A stretch of 64,000 nt of DNA from JAWWPY01 sp964412845 (GTDB taxonomy: Bacteria > Actinomycetota > Actinomycetes > Streptosporangiales > Streptosporangiaceae): NCBI GenBank assembly GCA_964412845.1, contig CAYPQM010000003.1:26578-90577 (forward strand). The letters run 5' to 3'. Shown piece by piece: positions 8,476-16,481 of the stretch. Position 1 is the first letter of the stretch. Every line of letters begins with the position of its first letter. The notes under the pieces are model-generated. The model did no database searches, was not told the origin of the DNA, and was given only the letters and a program-made list of their open reading frames with translations. The translations under genes were made by a program, and so were the position numbers.

Positions 8476-9915
8476 TTAAGCACGCAGCCACAGGGCGCCG
8501 CCGGCGCCGGCCGCGGAGACCGCCGCGAGCACGAGCGCACAGTCATGCAGCGCGGTGACCGGTGACCCGGAGGCCAGGGCGCGGGTCGCGTAGAAGGTCG
8601 CGAGCAAGGCGATGCCGAACGACCCGGACAGCCGCTCGCCGATGTTGAACAGCGTGTTGGCGTCCGGCAGCCGCGCGCCGTCCAGGCCGCCGAGCAGGCC
8701 GAGGACGAGCGGCTGGATGGTGAGCCCGAGCGCGATACCGCGCCCGCACAGCAGCGCGGCGGTCAGCCAGACCGGAGTCGAGGCGGTGAGCAGCAGCAGG
8801 CCCAGGGTGCTGACGGCCAGCAACGCCAGACCGCCGGACACGCTGGCGGCGATCACCGCCCGGCTGGCCCGTCCCTGGCCGACGATCCGGTTGCCCAGCG
8901 CGCTGGCCACGCCCATGACCACGCCCTGCGGCAGCAGGGCCAGGCCGGTGACGGTCGCGGAGTGCCGCTGGACCTCCTGGAGGAACACCGGGGCCAGGAA
9001 CAGCATCGAGAACAGCACCACGCTGGCGACGCAGCACAGCGCCAAGGTGCCCGCCCAGCGAGCCGAGCGGAGCAGGTCAAGATTGACCGCGGGCGGGATG
9101 CCGCCCGCCCGTGACCGCCGCCGGGCCCAGGCCGCGTAGCCGGTGACGAGGAGGAGGCCACCGGCCCAGGCCGGCGCCGAGCGGGCCGAGAGCCAGCCGA
9201 CGGCCGGCCCACGGCTGGCGCCATAGGTCGCCAACCCCAATCCGGCCCCCAGCAGGGCCAGGCCGACGATATCCGGGCGCGCCGCCGGGTCTCCTGTGCT
9301 GGCTGACCCTCCTGCGCCCGCCGGACCCGGCCGTCGTGCGATCGCCGCGCTGGCCCGTGCGGCCAGGCCGATGGGCACATTGATGAGAAAGATGGCTCGC
9401 CAGCCAAAGCTGCTGATCAGCAGGCCGCCGACGGTCGGGCCGAGGGCCGGCCCGGCGAAGAACATGATGCCGGCGCTGACCGGCATGTGCTGCGCCTCGC
9501 CGCGATCGCCGAGCAGCAGGCCGAGAGCGAGCGGGACCATGGGCGCGCCGGCCAGTCCCTGCACCACCCGGGTCGCGATCAGCACGCCTGCGTCGGGGGC
9601 CAGCGCGCAGGCGGCGGAGGCCAGCGTGAAGCCGAGCAGCACAGCGGTGTAGGCCGGCATCGTGCCGAACCGGCGGGCCAGCCACGGGGTGACGGCCAGG
9701 CCGCCGGCCAACCCGAGCAGGTAACCGCTCACCGCCCACGCGGCGACCCCGAGGGAGGTGTGCAGGTCCCGGACGATGACCGGCACCGCCACGTTGACCA
9801 CGGAGGAGTCGACCATGGACAGCACCGGGCCAGCCATGAGCGTGAGCCGCATGAACATGGCGCCGCCCGGAGACCCGGGCCCGCTGCCGCCTCGCTCCTG
9901 GCTCGCCGCCGTCAT
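8476..9915 (-). CDS. MFS drug exporter, DHA2 (14-TMS) type
   Basis: The protein has the DHA2 family pattern: DSSVVNVAVPVI in the first membrane helix, GYLLGLAGGLAVTPWLARRFG with the MFS loop, RVVQGLAGAPMVPLAL, and GPALGPTVGGLL (motif C of drug exporters), with about fourteen hydrophobic segments. It follows a PadR regulator on the same strand, the classic arrangement of a regulator controlling a multidrug pump. Start choice: ATG 9915 gives a short N-terminus before the first helix; an upstream in-frame ATG at 9993 would overlap the padR gene. Likely exports hydrophobic toxic compounds. Confidence 0.85.
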   Translation of the reverse strand: MTAASQERGGSGPGSPGGAMFMRLTLMAGPVLSMVDSSVVNVAVPVIVRDLHTSLGVAAWAVSGYLLGLAGGLAVTPWLARRFGTMPAYTAVLLGFTLASAACALAPDAGVLIATRVVQGLAGAPMVPLALGLLLGDRGEAQHMPVSAGIMFFAGPALGPTVGGLLISSFGWRAIFLINVPIGLAARASAAIARRPGPAGAGGSASTGDPAARPDIVGLALLGAGLGLATYGASRGPAVGWLSARSAPAWAGGLLLVTGYAAWARRRSRAGGIPPAVNLDLLRSARWAGTLALCCVASVVLFSMLFLAPVFLQEVQRHSATVTGLALLPQGVVMGVASALGNRIVGQGRASRAVIAASVSGGLALLAVSTLGLLLLTASTPVWLTAALLCGRGIALGLTIQPLVLGLLGGLDGARLPDANTLFNIGERLSGSFGIALLATFYATRALASGSPVTALHDCALVLAAVSAAGAGGALWLRA

Positions 9916-9955
9916 CGGCCGTCCCGCGGGCCGGACTGCCGCTGACCGGCCGACG

Positions 9956-10477
9956 TCATCGGCCCGGGGCGGCCGCCGCCCGGGCGAGATCATCCAGCCA
10001 GGCGAGTTCCTGGCGGTGGCGGTCCAGGTTGAAGTCCATCACCCGGAGACCCCAGGGCGCCGCGGCGGCCTCCGGCCGCAGCGTCGTGAGGTGGGTGATG
10101 GACGCCGCCACTATCTCCCGGCGGGCCCGGATGATGTGCAGTCGCTCCTCGGCGTCGAGATCGGCGAAGAACGCGACCCGGGTCTGGAACTCGTTGTCGT
10201 CGGCCAGCAGGGCGGGGTCGCCGTCGCGGATCATCGCCTGCAGCAGGTCGTGGCCGGTGTCGGTGAGCCGGTACACGTTGCGCGGCGGGCGTCCCGGATC
10301 CGCCTCGGCGGCCACGGGCTGGATCGCGCCCTGTTCCTCGAAGCGGCGCAGCGCCGGGTAGAGCACGTTGTTGTTGATCGACCGCCCGCCCAGGATGCGC
10401 TCGACGCTCTTCTTGATCTCATAGCCGTGCCGTGGCCCGTCCGCGAGCACCCGCAGCATCAGTATGTCGAAGTACAC
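9956..10477 (-). CDS. PadR-family transcriptional regulator
   Basis: A 173-residue regulator. The N-terminal winged helix shows the PadR pattern MLRVLADGPRHGYEIKKSVE, NNNVLYPALRRFEEQGAI and YRLTDTGHDLLQAM (about 7-90); the C-terminal helical dimerisation domain is of the long PadR type. It starts at GTG 10477, only three bases from a large palindrome (10481-10506) that must be its operator and overlaps its promoter. No Shine-Dalgarno fits between, so the mRNA is probably leaderless. It sits upstream of an MFS exporter that it most likely represses. Confidence 0.88.
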   Translation of the reverse strand: MYFDILMLRVLADGPRHGYEIKKSVERILGGRSINNNVLYPALRRFEEQGAIQPVAAEADPGRPPRNVYRLTDTGHDLLQAMIRDGDPALLADDNEFQTRVAFFADLDAEERLHIIRARREIVAASITHLTTLRPEAAAAPWGLRVMDFNLDRHRQELAWLDDLARAAAAPGR

Positions 10478-10480
10478 GGG

Positions 10481-10506
10481 GTTAGCGTAACCTAGGTTAG
10501 GCTAAC
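10481..10506. promoter_or_regulatory. PadR operator palindrome
   Basis: A 26-bp inverted repeat with arms GTTAGC-G-TAACCT and AGGTTA-G-GCTAAC; only one base pair breaks the symmetry. The inner TAACCTAGGTTA is perfect. It ends three bases before the padR start codon, which fits autorepression. Confidence 0.8.
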
Positions 10507-10570
10507 TCGTCGAGACAGGATCGTACGCCGGGTGCTGTGCGACCGGGTGCTGGCCTGCGCGCTGCGGGGC

Positions 10571-11065
10571 TCAGCCGATGACGTGCGGCAGTTCCTGGCT
10601 GGCGTACCAGAGCAGGTCGTGACCCTCGGCGCCGTCGACGGCGAAGCGGGCGTCATCATCGCCCTTGTCCGCGAGGGGCAGCGCGCCGACCGCATCGCTG
10701 ATGTCGCTGACGGCGAGCAGATCGTCCATGTGCCCGGAGACCACCAGGCGCAGCGGGACCGGAACGGAAATCACCACCACGGTCGGCTCGTCGAACCCCC
10801 CGTTGTGCCCGACCTGCTCGTCCGGCACGTCGGCGGCGAGCACCACGCGCCTGCGCGGCGCGTCCGGGTCAGCGAGCAGCAGCCGGAGCGACGCCCGGGC
10901 CGCGTGCGTCATCGCCACGTATTCCAGTTCTTCGAGGTCCCCGCTGGCGTACCACTCGCGCAGCGCTGGGGTGACCGCGAACCCGGTCAGCGGGGCTGGA
11001 CCGATCTCCCCGGTGAGCAGCAGGTCGGCGAGCGCCGGCAGCGTCGCGGGCAGGTAGACACGCAT
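10571..11065 (-). CDS. Conserved actinobacterial protein, MRVYLPATL family (DUF6912-like)
   Basis: The 164-residue protein begins MRVYLPATLPALADLL, a start shared by a conserved actinobacterial family of unknown function (I believe DUF6912). ATG 11065 is chosen over an in-frame ATG at 11140 because the family starts there and GGGGAA lies just upstream. A central VVLAADVP strand and an acidic stretch (DKGDDDARF) are visible; there are no catalytic motifs or membrane segments. Neighbours give no functional clue. Confidence 0.75.
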   Translation of the reverse strand: MRVYLPATLPALADLLLTGEIGPAPLTGFAVTPALREWYASGDLEELEYVAMTHAARASLRLLLADPDAPRRRVVLAADVPDEQVGHNGGFDEPTVVVISVPVPLRLVVSGHMDDLLAVSDISDAVGALPLADKGDDDARFAVDGAEGHDLLWYASQELPHVIG

Positions 11066-11126
11066 GGATTCCCCAGGCTGGGCACGAAGCGCCGCGGGCG
11101 CACTGAACTGCGGTGCCCCCTGATGA

Positions 11127-11618
11127 TCAAAGTGTGCCACCCGGCGCGCCGGTAGGACCAGGAATCAGGGACTTGGCCCCGCCCAGCGCGGCGATCACCG
11201 CGCTGATCGCCGCTTCCAGCGGCTCGTGCTCCCAGACCCGGACCACCTGCCAGCCCGCGGCGGCCAGGGCCGCGTCGGCGGCCCGGTCACGCTCGATGTT
11301 GCGGCGCAGCTTGGGCGCCCAGTACCACTCGTTGACCGCCGGGTCACGGCCGTGCTGGGGGCAGACATGCCAGAAGCAGCCGTCCACGAAGACGGCGACC
11401 CGGCGGGCGGTGAACGCGATGTCGGGACGCACCCGCGCGCCGCCGTCGAGGTCAAGCCGGTGATCCTTGCGGAACCGGTATCCCCGGCGGTGCAGCGCGC
11501 TGCGCAGGGCAAGTTCGGGTTTGGTGTCGGTGCGCCGGTTGGCCCGCATGTTCGCCGAGCGCCCCGGGCTCGAAGGGCTCGGGTAGGCCGCCCTCGGATG
11601 ATCGACCACGGGGGCCAA
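11127..11618 (-). CDS. vsr: Very short patch repair (Vsr-like) endonuclease, orphan
   Basis: Residues DTKPELALRSALHRRGYRFR (about 31-50), RPDIAFTARRVAVFVDGCFW and the following H-x-C-P make up the Vsr fold: the metal-binding Asp in RPDI and the zinc/DNA-binding FVDGCFWHxCP. WQVVRVWEHE near 130 is the usual C-terminal block. Vsr nicks DNA at T:G mismatches formed by deamination of 5-methylcytosine. No cytosine methyltransferase is nearby, which is common for actinobacterial homologues. The start is a TTG at 11618, with GTG 11609 as alternative; the SPGRSANM segment before the core is conserved, so a later start is unlikely. Confidence 0.85.
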   Translation of the reverse strand: MAPVVDHPRAAYPSPSSPGRSANMRANRRTDTKPELALRSALHRRGYRFRKDHRLDLDGGARVRPDIAFTARRVAVFVDGCFWHVCPQHGRDPAVNEWYWAPKLRRNIERDRAADAALAAAGWQVVRVWEHEPLEAAISAVIAALGGAKSLIPGPTGAPGGTL

Positions 11619-11639
11619 CGCTAGCGCGATTCCGGGCCA

Positions 11640-12290
11640 TCAGCCGAGCGGAATGCCGAGCAGGGCGGCGAGGTGCGCGGCGGTCGCACCCGGTTCGGTG
11701 TGCAGCACGCCGGTCATCCCGACCGCCTCGGCCGCGGACACGTTGGCCTGGATGTCGTCGATGAACACGCACTCCTCCGGCGGCAGGCCGATCAGGCCCG
11801 CGGCGTGCCGGAAGATCGTCTCCTCGGGCTTGCGCATGCCGACCTCGGCCGAGATGACCACCGCGTCGAACAGCACCGGGAACTCCTCGCGGGGGTAATC
11901 GACGGCCCCCCAGGAATTGGACAGCAGGCAGGTGCGCACGCCTGCCCGGCGCAACTGCCGGAGCAGGTCATGCATGGCCGCCGACGGCAGCGCCGCCGCG
12001 AACATCCGGGCCAGCAGCCCTTCGGCGGGCACCTGGCCGCCGTCCAGCCGGACGATCCTGGCCGCGAGCGACCGCTCGAATTCCTCCGGTGTGCACTCGC
12101 CGCGCTCCAGGGCGTGCACCGGGTTGCCCTCGCCGTCAGGTGTGTAGGCACCGCGCAGCCAGGGCCGGATCACCGCGGTGTAGCTGTCATGGTCGATGCC
12201 GTCCGCATCCAGCCAGCTCCGCATCGCCTCTGGGATAGGGCTGGTCAGCACGCCACCCCAGTCGGTGATCACCCCGCGCAGCTCTGGCAC
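11640..12290 (-). CDS. HAD-IA family hydrolase (DWGGVLT type)
   Basis: Motif I reads ITDWGGVLT, motif II LLSNSWG, the conserved Lys is in GMRKPEETIF, and motif IV is CVFIDDIQANVSAAEAVGM. This set matches HAD-IA proteins related to the phosphatase domain of epoxide hydrolase 2 and YihX, where the second Asp of motif I is often Gly. Start is uncertain: the 12291-12410 stretch is AT-rich and promoter-like, so GTG 12290, a few residues before motif I, is preferred over GTG 12335 or ATG 12410. Divergent from the ssu operon. Confidence 0.75.
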   Translation of the reverse strand: MPELRGVITDWGGVLTSPIPEAMRSWLDADGIDHDSYTAVIRPWLRGAYTPDGEGNPVHALERGECTPEEFERSLAARIVRLDGGQVPAEGLLARMFAAALPSAAMHDLLRQLRRAGVRTCLLSNSWGAVDYPREEFPVLFDAVVISAEVGMRKPEETIFRHAAGLIGLPPEECVFIDDIQANVSAAEAVGMTGVLHTEPGATAAHLAALLGIPLG

Positions 12291-12381
12291 GTCTTTGATG
12301 CTAAGCGACGCAGGCCAACGCGCTTCGGACAGCACGTTGCTACCGGGAAACTTCTGAGGCCGTAGTTCTATATATTTCCAA

Positions 12382-12410
12382 TTGACTTTATAGGGAACTT
12401 GATTAAGCAT
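12382..12410 (+). promoter_or_regulatory. Promoter of the ssu leader/operon
   Basis: In an AT-rich island, TTGACT (12382-12387) and TAAGCAT (12404-12410) are separated by 16 bp. A start point about seven bases further would fall at or next to ATG 12417, implying a leaderless transcript that begins with the leader peptide. Confidence 0.5.
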
Positions 12411-12416
12411 GGTGCC

Positions 12417-12512
12417 ATGGCTCGCAGCGAACTTCTGGCTTGGTGCCGGTACGTGGACCTCCGGCGGCAGGCCAGCGCGATGTGCCGGAGCCCACGCTTC
12501 GCTCAGCGCTGA
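12417..12512 (+). CDS. Leader peptide upstream of sulfonate operon
   Basis: A 31-residue open frame runs from ATG 12417 to TGA 12510-12512. Its core CRYVDLRRQASAMCR matches the pattern R(H/Y)VDLxRxxSAxC of the putative leader peptides that precede sulfur-uptake operons in Streptomyces and relatives. It carries cysteines at residues 10 and 23. Leaderless cysteine-containing small frames act as cysteine-responsive attenuators in mycobacteria; the same role is inferred here. No ribosome site precedes the ATG, in keeping with leaderless translation. The 78 bases to ssuC contain CCGCTC and GAGCGG, which could pair as part of a regulatory hairpin. Confidence 0.75.
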   Translation: MARSELLAWCRYVDLRRQASAMCRSPRFAQR

Positions 12513-12590
12513 GCAGCAGCTCACCCCTGCCCTGACCGCTCCGGCCGCGCACAACGGTGAGCGGCCCGACCTGCCGCCGTGAGGTCAGCC

Positions 12591-13514
12591 GTGTCTCGAT
12601 CCACGCCCACCGCCCTGCTTCCGCAGGACCTGGTCTCAGCTTCTCCCGCCACTGCCCGCACCGGCGGCCCGACAGCGGCCGACGCCCGCGCCGCGCCCGG
12701 GCCGGCCGCCCTGGCCCAGGCCGGGCCGGTCCGGCGCAGGCGCCTGCCGGGCGGGTACCGGCTGATCAGCCCGGTCGCCATCCTGGTGATCTGGCAGGTG
12801 GTCAGCACTACCGGCCTGATCTCCGCGCAGAAACTGCCGCCGCCGACCGAACTCTGGCACACCACGATCATGCTGATCACAACGTCCTCGCCGGCGTACG
12901 GGACGCTGCAGGGCGCGATGATCGTCTCGCTGGAGCGGGTGGCGATGGGCTTCGCGCTCGGCGCGGCGGCCGGGCTGGTGCTCGCTGTCATCGCCGGGCT
13001 CAGCCGCCTCGGCGAGAACTCGGTTGACCCGCTGATGCAGATGGTGCGGACGCTGCCGCTGTTCGGGCTGATCCCGGTGTTCATCGTCTGGTTCGGCATC
13101 GGCCAATTGCCCAAGGTGCTGCTGATCGCGCTCGGCGCCGCCATTCCGCTCTACCTCAACACATTCGCCGGAATTCGCGGTGTGGACGGGAAACTCGCCG
13201 AACTCGGCCAGTCGCTGCAATTGCGGCGCGGCGAAGTAATCCGGCACATCGTGCTGCCCGGCGCACTGCCCCAGATCCTGGTCGGCCTCCGGCAAAGCCT
13301 CGGCGTCGCGTGGCTCGCCCTGGTGGTCGCCGAGCAGGTCAACGCCAACGCAGGGCTCGGCTTCATGATCAGCCAGGCCACCCAGTTCCTGCGCAACGAC
13401 GTGATCTTCGTGGCCTTGCTCGTGTACTGCGCGCTCGGCCTGCTCACCGATGCCCTGGTCCGGCTGCTGGAGAGAAAGGCACTGACATGGCGCCGCAGCT
13501 TCGTGGAAGCGTAA
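12591..13514 (+). CDS. ssuC: Sulfonate ABC transporter permease
   Basis: An inner-membrane permease with about six hydrophobic segments. The cytoplasmic EAA loop reads ELGQSLQLRRGEVIRHIVLP with GALPQILVGLRQSLGVAW after it (about residues 205-240), the pattern of SsuC/TauC permeases. It starts the ssuCBADE operon. GTG 12591 is preferred because GAGG lies six bases upstream; GTG 12579 is in frame. The first 45 residues are a low-complexity cytoplasmic tail. Its end overlaps ssuB by 28 bp. Confidence 0.9.
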   Translation: MSRSTPTALLPQDLVSASPATARTGGPTAADARAAPGPAALAQAGPVRRRRLPGGYRLISPVAILVIWQVVSTTGLISAQKLPPPTELWHTTIMLITTSSPAYGTLQGAMIVSLERVAMGFALGAAAGLVLAVIAGLSRLGENSVDPLMQMVRTLPLFGLIPVFIVWFGIGQLPKVLLIALGAAIPLYLNTFAGIRGVDGKLAELGQSLQLRRGEVIRHIVLPGALPQILVGLRQSLGVAWLALVVAEQVNANAGLGFMISQATQFLRNDVIFVALLVYCALGLLTDALVRLLERKALTWRRSFVEA

Positions 13515-14248
13515 CCAGCCCGCCGGGCCAGCCAGGCCCGCCGGATCCGGCCGCTCAGGTCCGCGGCCTGTCCCGGGCATTCGGTGACCGCCCAGTGCTT
13601 GACCGCCTCGACCTGGACATCGCTCCCGGCGAGTTCATCGCGCTGATCGGCCGGAGCGGTTCGGGGAAGTCCACCCTGCTGCGCGCGCTGGCCGGGCTCG
13701 ACCGCGCGGTGACCGGCGAGCTCACCGTGCCCGGCCCGGTCGCGGTCGCCTTCCAGGAACCGCGGCTGGTGCCGTGGCGCCGGGTGTGGGCCAATGTGGC
13801 GCTGGGACTGCGGGTCAGCGGCCCCCGGGCGGTGGCCCGCGCGGCGCTCGACGAGGTCGAGCTCACTGAGCGGGCCGACGCGTGGCCGCTGACCCTGTCC
13901 GGCGGGGAGGCGCAGCGGGCCTCGCTGGCCCGGGCGCTGGTGCGCGAGCCGAGCCTGCTGCTGCTCGATGAGCCGTTCAGCGCCCTGGACGCGCTGACCA
14001 GGATCACCATGCACCGGCTGGTCGTCCGGCTCTGGGCGCACCACCAGCCCGCGGTGCTCCTGGTCACCCACGACGTGGACGAGGCGCTCGCCCTCGCCGA
14101 CCGGGTCATCGTCCTGGCCGGCGGCCAGATCACCGGCAGCCGGCGGGTCACCGTGCCCCGCCCCCGCGACCGGGAGCATCCCGACCTGGTAACCCTGCGC
14201 ACCCACCTGCTGACTGAACTTGGCGTAGCCACGGAAGGACAGACATGA
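13487..14248 (+). CDS. ssuB: Sulfonate ABC transporter ATP-binding protein
   Basis: All ABC ATPase motifs are visible: Walker A GRSGSGKST, Q-loop AFQEPRLVPW, signature LSGGEAQRASLARAL, Walker B LLLLDEPFSALD and the switch His in LVTHDVDEA. The ATG at 13487 has GAAAGG upstream and lies inside the end of ssuC, so it is translationally coupled. SsuB powers import through SsuC. The stop overlaps the start of ssuA (ATGA). Confidence 0.93.
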   Translation: MAPQLRGSVTSPPGQPGPPDPAAQVRGLSRAFGDRPVLDRLDLDIAPGEFIALIGRSGSGKSTLLRALAGLDRAVTGELTVPGPVAVAFQEPRLVPWRRVWANVALGLRVSGPRAVARAALDEVELTERADAWPLTLSGGEAQRASLARALVREPSLLLLDEPFSALDALTRITMHRLVVRLWAHHQPAVLLVTHDVDEALALADRVIVLAGGQITGSRRVTVPRPRDREHPDLVTLRTHLLTELGVATEGQT

Positions 14249-15282
14249 CCACCCGGAACCTCCGCCGCCGTGTGCTGCCGCTGGGCGCGGTCCTCGCGAT
14301 CGCGGCCCTCACCGCCGCGGCCTGCTCATCCTCATCCGGCGCAGGCAACGCCAATTCGTCCACCGCGAGCGCGTCGAATGCTGCTGTCAACCTGTCCGGG
14401 GTGACCCTGCATGTCGGGGACCAGGCCGGGTCCGGCGCGCAGGCGCTGCTCACCGCGGCCGGCCTGATCAGCAAGCTGCCGTTCAAGGTGGAATGGTCCG
14501 ACTTCACCTCCGGGCCGCCCATGCTGCAGGCCATGGGGGCCGGGGCGGTCGACATCGGCAGCGTGGGTAACGCACCGCCCGTGTTCGCGGCCGCGGGCGG
14601 CGACAAGATCGCCATCGTCGGCGCTCTGCAGGCCAACCCGCTGGGCAGCGCCCTGCTGGTGCCGAAGAACTCCCCGATCCACTCGGTCGCCCAGCTCAAG
14701 GGCAAGAAGATCGCGGTGGCCCAGGGCAGCTCGGCCGACTACCACCTGCTCACTGTGCTCAAGAAGGCCGGGCTGACCGTGCATGACGTGACGCTGGACT
14801 ACCTGCAGCCCGCGGACGGCCTCGCCGCCCTCTCCTCGGCGCACGTGGACGCGTGGGACATCTGGTCACCGTTCATCGAGCAGGCACTGGCCCAGGACCA
14901 CGCCCGGATCCTGGTCAACGGCATCGGGTACGGCAGCCCGTACTCGTTCGCGGTCGCGTCCCGCGCCGCCCTCGCGGATCCCGGCCGGGCCGCGGCGATC
15001 CGCGACTACCTGAAACTGCTCAACCAGGCGCACGCCTGGGTGGACGCCCACCTGTCCGCCTGGGCCAGCGTCTGGGCCAAGGCGACCGGGCTGCCGGCCA
15101 GCGTCATGCGCAGCGCCGCGAAGGACGACGCCACCAAGGCCGTCCCGATCACGCCGGCCGTGATCAGTTCCGAGCAGCAGGTCTCCAACGCGTTCACGGC
15201 GGCCGGGCTGATCCCCGGTCACGTGGACTTCGCCAACTTCGTCGACACCCGGTTCAACGACACGGTCGGGAGTTCGTCATGA
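14245..15282 (+). CDS. ssuA: Sulfonate ABC transporter substrate-binding lipoprotein
   Basis: A 345-residue lipoprotein: a basic start, hydrophobic core and lipobox ALTAAAC with Cys near residue 27, then a Ser/Asn-rich tether. The periplasmic-binding fold of the SsuA/NMT1 group follows, with MLQAMGAGAVDIGSVGNAPPVFAAAGG and KGKKIAVAQGSSADYHLL. It binds alkanesulfonates outside the membrane and delivers them to SsuCB. It overlaps ssuB by ATGA at the start and ssuD by ATGA at the end. Confidence 0.92.
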   Translation: MTTRNLRRRVLPLGAVLAIAALTAAACSSSSGAGNANSSTASASNAAVNLSGVTLHVGDQAGSGAQALLTAAGLISKLPFKVEWSDFTSGPPMLQAMGAGAVDIGSVGNAPPVFAAAGGDKIAIVGALQANPLGSALLVPKNSPIHSVAQLKGKKIAVAQGSSADYHLLTVLKKAGLTVHDVTLDYLQPADGLAALSSAHVDAWDIWSPFIEQALAQDHARILVNGIGYGSPYSFAVASRAALADPGRAAAIRDYLKLLNQAHAWVDAHLSAWASVWAKATGLPASVMRSAAKDDATKAVPITPAVISSEQQVSNAFTAAGLIPGHVDFANFVDTRFNDTVGSSS

Positions 15283-16481
15283 GCCTGAAATTCCACTGGT
15301 TCCTGCCCACCTCAGGTGACGGCCGCGCGATCATGGGCCGCGGGCACAGCCTGCCCCTGGTCGGGCCGCTGACCGGCTCAGGAAACGGGGCGCTGCCGCA
15401 CATCAGCGGCGCCGCCGCACAGGCGCGGCCACCGGACATCGAGTACCTGGCCCAGGTCGCCCGCTCCGCGGAGCAACTCGGGTTCGAGGGGGTGCTCACG
15501 CCGACCGGCACCTGGTGCGAGGACGCGTGGCTGACCACCGCGGCCCTGACCAGGGACACCCAACGGCTGAAGTTCCTGGTCGCGTTCCGGCCCGGGCTGC
15601 TCTCCCCCACGCTGGCCGCTCAGATGGCCGCCACCTACCAGCGGCTGTCCAGGGGCCGCCTGCTGCTCAACGTGGTGACCGGGGGGCAGGCGGACGAGCA
15701 GCGCCGGTTCGGCGATCACCTGTCACACGACGAGCGGTACGCACGGACCGGCGAGTTCCTCGCCATCGTGCGCGGCGCGTGGCGGGGCCAGCCGTTCGAC
15801 TTCGCCGGTGAGCACTACCAGGTCACCGGCGCGACGGTGATGCGCCCGCCGGACCCGGTGCCCGGCGTCTACTTCGGCGGCTCATCGCCGGCCGCCGGCC
15901 CGGTCGCGGCCCGGTACGCGGACACCTACCTGACCTGGGGTGAGCCCCCCGGGCAGGTGGCCGGCAAACTCGCCTGGATCCGCGGCCTCGCCGAGGCGCA
16001 GGGGCGGACGCTGCGGTTCGGCATCCGGCTGCATGTGATCACCCGCGACACGGAGGCGGACGCGTGGATCGAGGCCAGCCGGCTGCTCGACCACCTCGAC
16101 CCGGGCGAGATCGAGAAGGCCCAGCAGGTCCTCGGGGCCAGCGAGTCGGTGGGCCAGGACCGGATGCGCTCCCTGCATGCCTCCTACCGTTCCGGCGGCT
16201 CCGCCCAGGATCTGGAGATCTACCCGAACCTGTGGGCCGGGGTCGGCCTGGTCCGTGGCGGCGCCGGCACGGCTCTGGTCGGCAGCCACGAACGGGTGGC
16301 GGATCTCATCGAGGAATACGCTTCGCTCGGCATCACCGAGTTCATCCTGTCCGGGTACCCGCACCTGGAGGAGGCGTACTGGTTCGGTGAGGGCGTGCTC
16401 CCCGAACTGCGCAGGCGCGGCGCCTGGGCCTCCGCACAAGACCCCAGGAGTAGCCGTGAGCTGTCTCGTTCTGGTCGGTAA
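15279..16481 (+). CDS. ssuD: FMNH2-dependent alkanesulfonate monooxygenase
   Basis: A luciferase-like (TIM-barrel) flavin monooxygenase of 400 residues that releases sulfite from alkanesulfonates. Visible blocks: KFHWFLPTSGDGR at the N-terminus, GVLTPTGTWCEDAW, KFLVAFRPGLLSPTLAAQMA, GRLLLNVVTGG, PGVYFGGSSPA and TYLTWGEPP. These match SsuD closely. It overlaps the ssuA stop (ATGA) and runs 26 bp into ssuE, its reductase partner. Confidence 0.95.
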   Translation: MSLKFHWFLPTSGDGRAIMGRGHSLPLVGPLTGSGNGALPHISGAAAQARPPDIEYLAQVARSAEQLGFEGVLTPTGTWCEDAWLTTAALTRDTQRLKFLVAFRPGLLSPTLAAQMAATYQRLSRGRLLLNVVTGGQADEQRRFGDHLSHDERYARTGEFLAIVRGAWRGQPFDFAGEHYQVTGATVMRPPDPVPGVYFGGSSPAAGPVAARYADTYLTWGEPPGQVAGKLAWIRGLAEAQGRTLRFGIRLHVITRDTEADAWIEASRLLDHLDPGEIEKAQQVLGASESVGQDRMRSLHASYRSGGSAQDLEIYPNLWAGVGLVRGGAGTALVGSHERVADLIEEYASLGITEFILSGYPHLEEAYWFGEGVLPELRRRGAWASAQDPRSSRELSRSGR

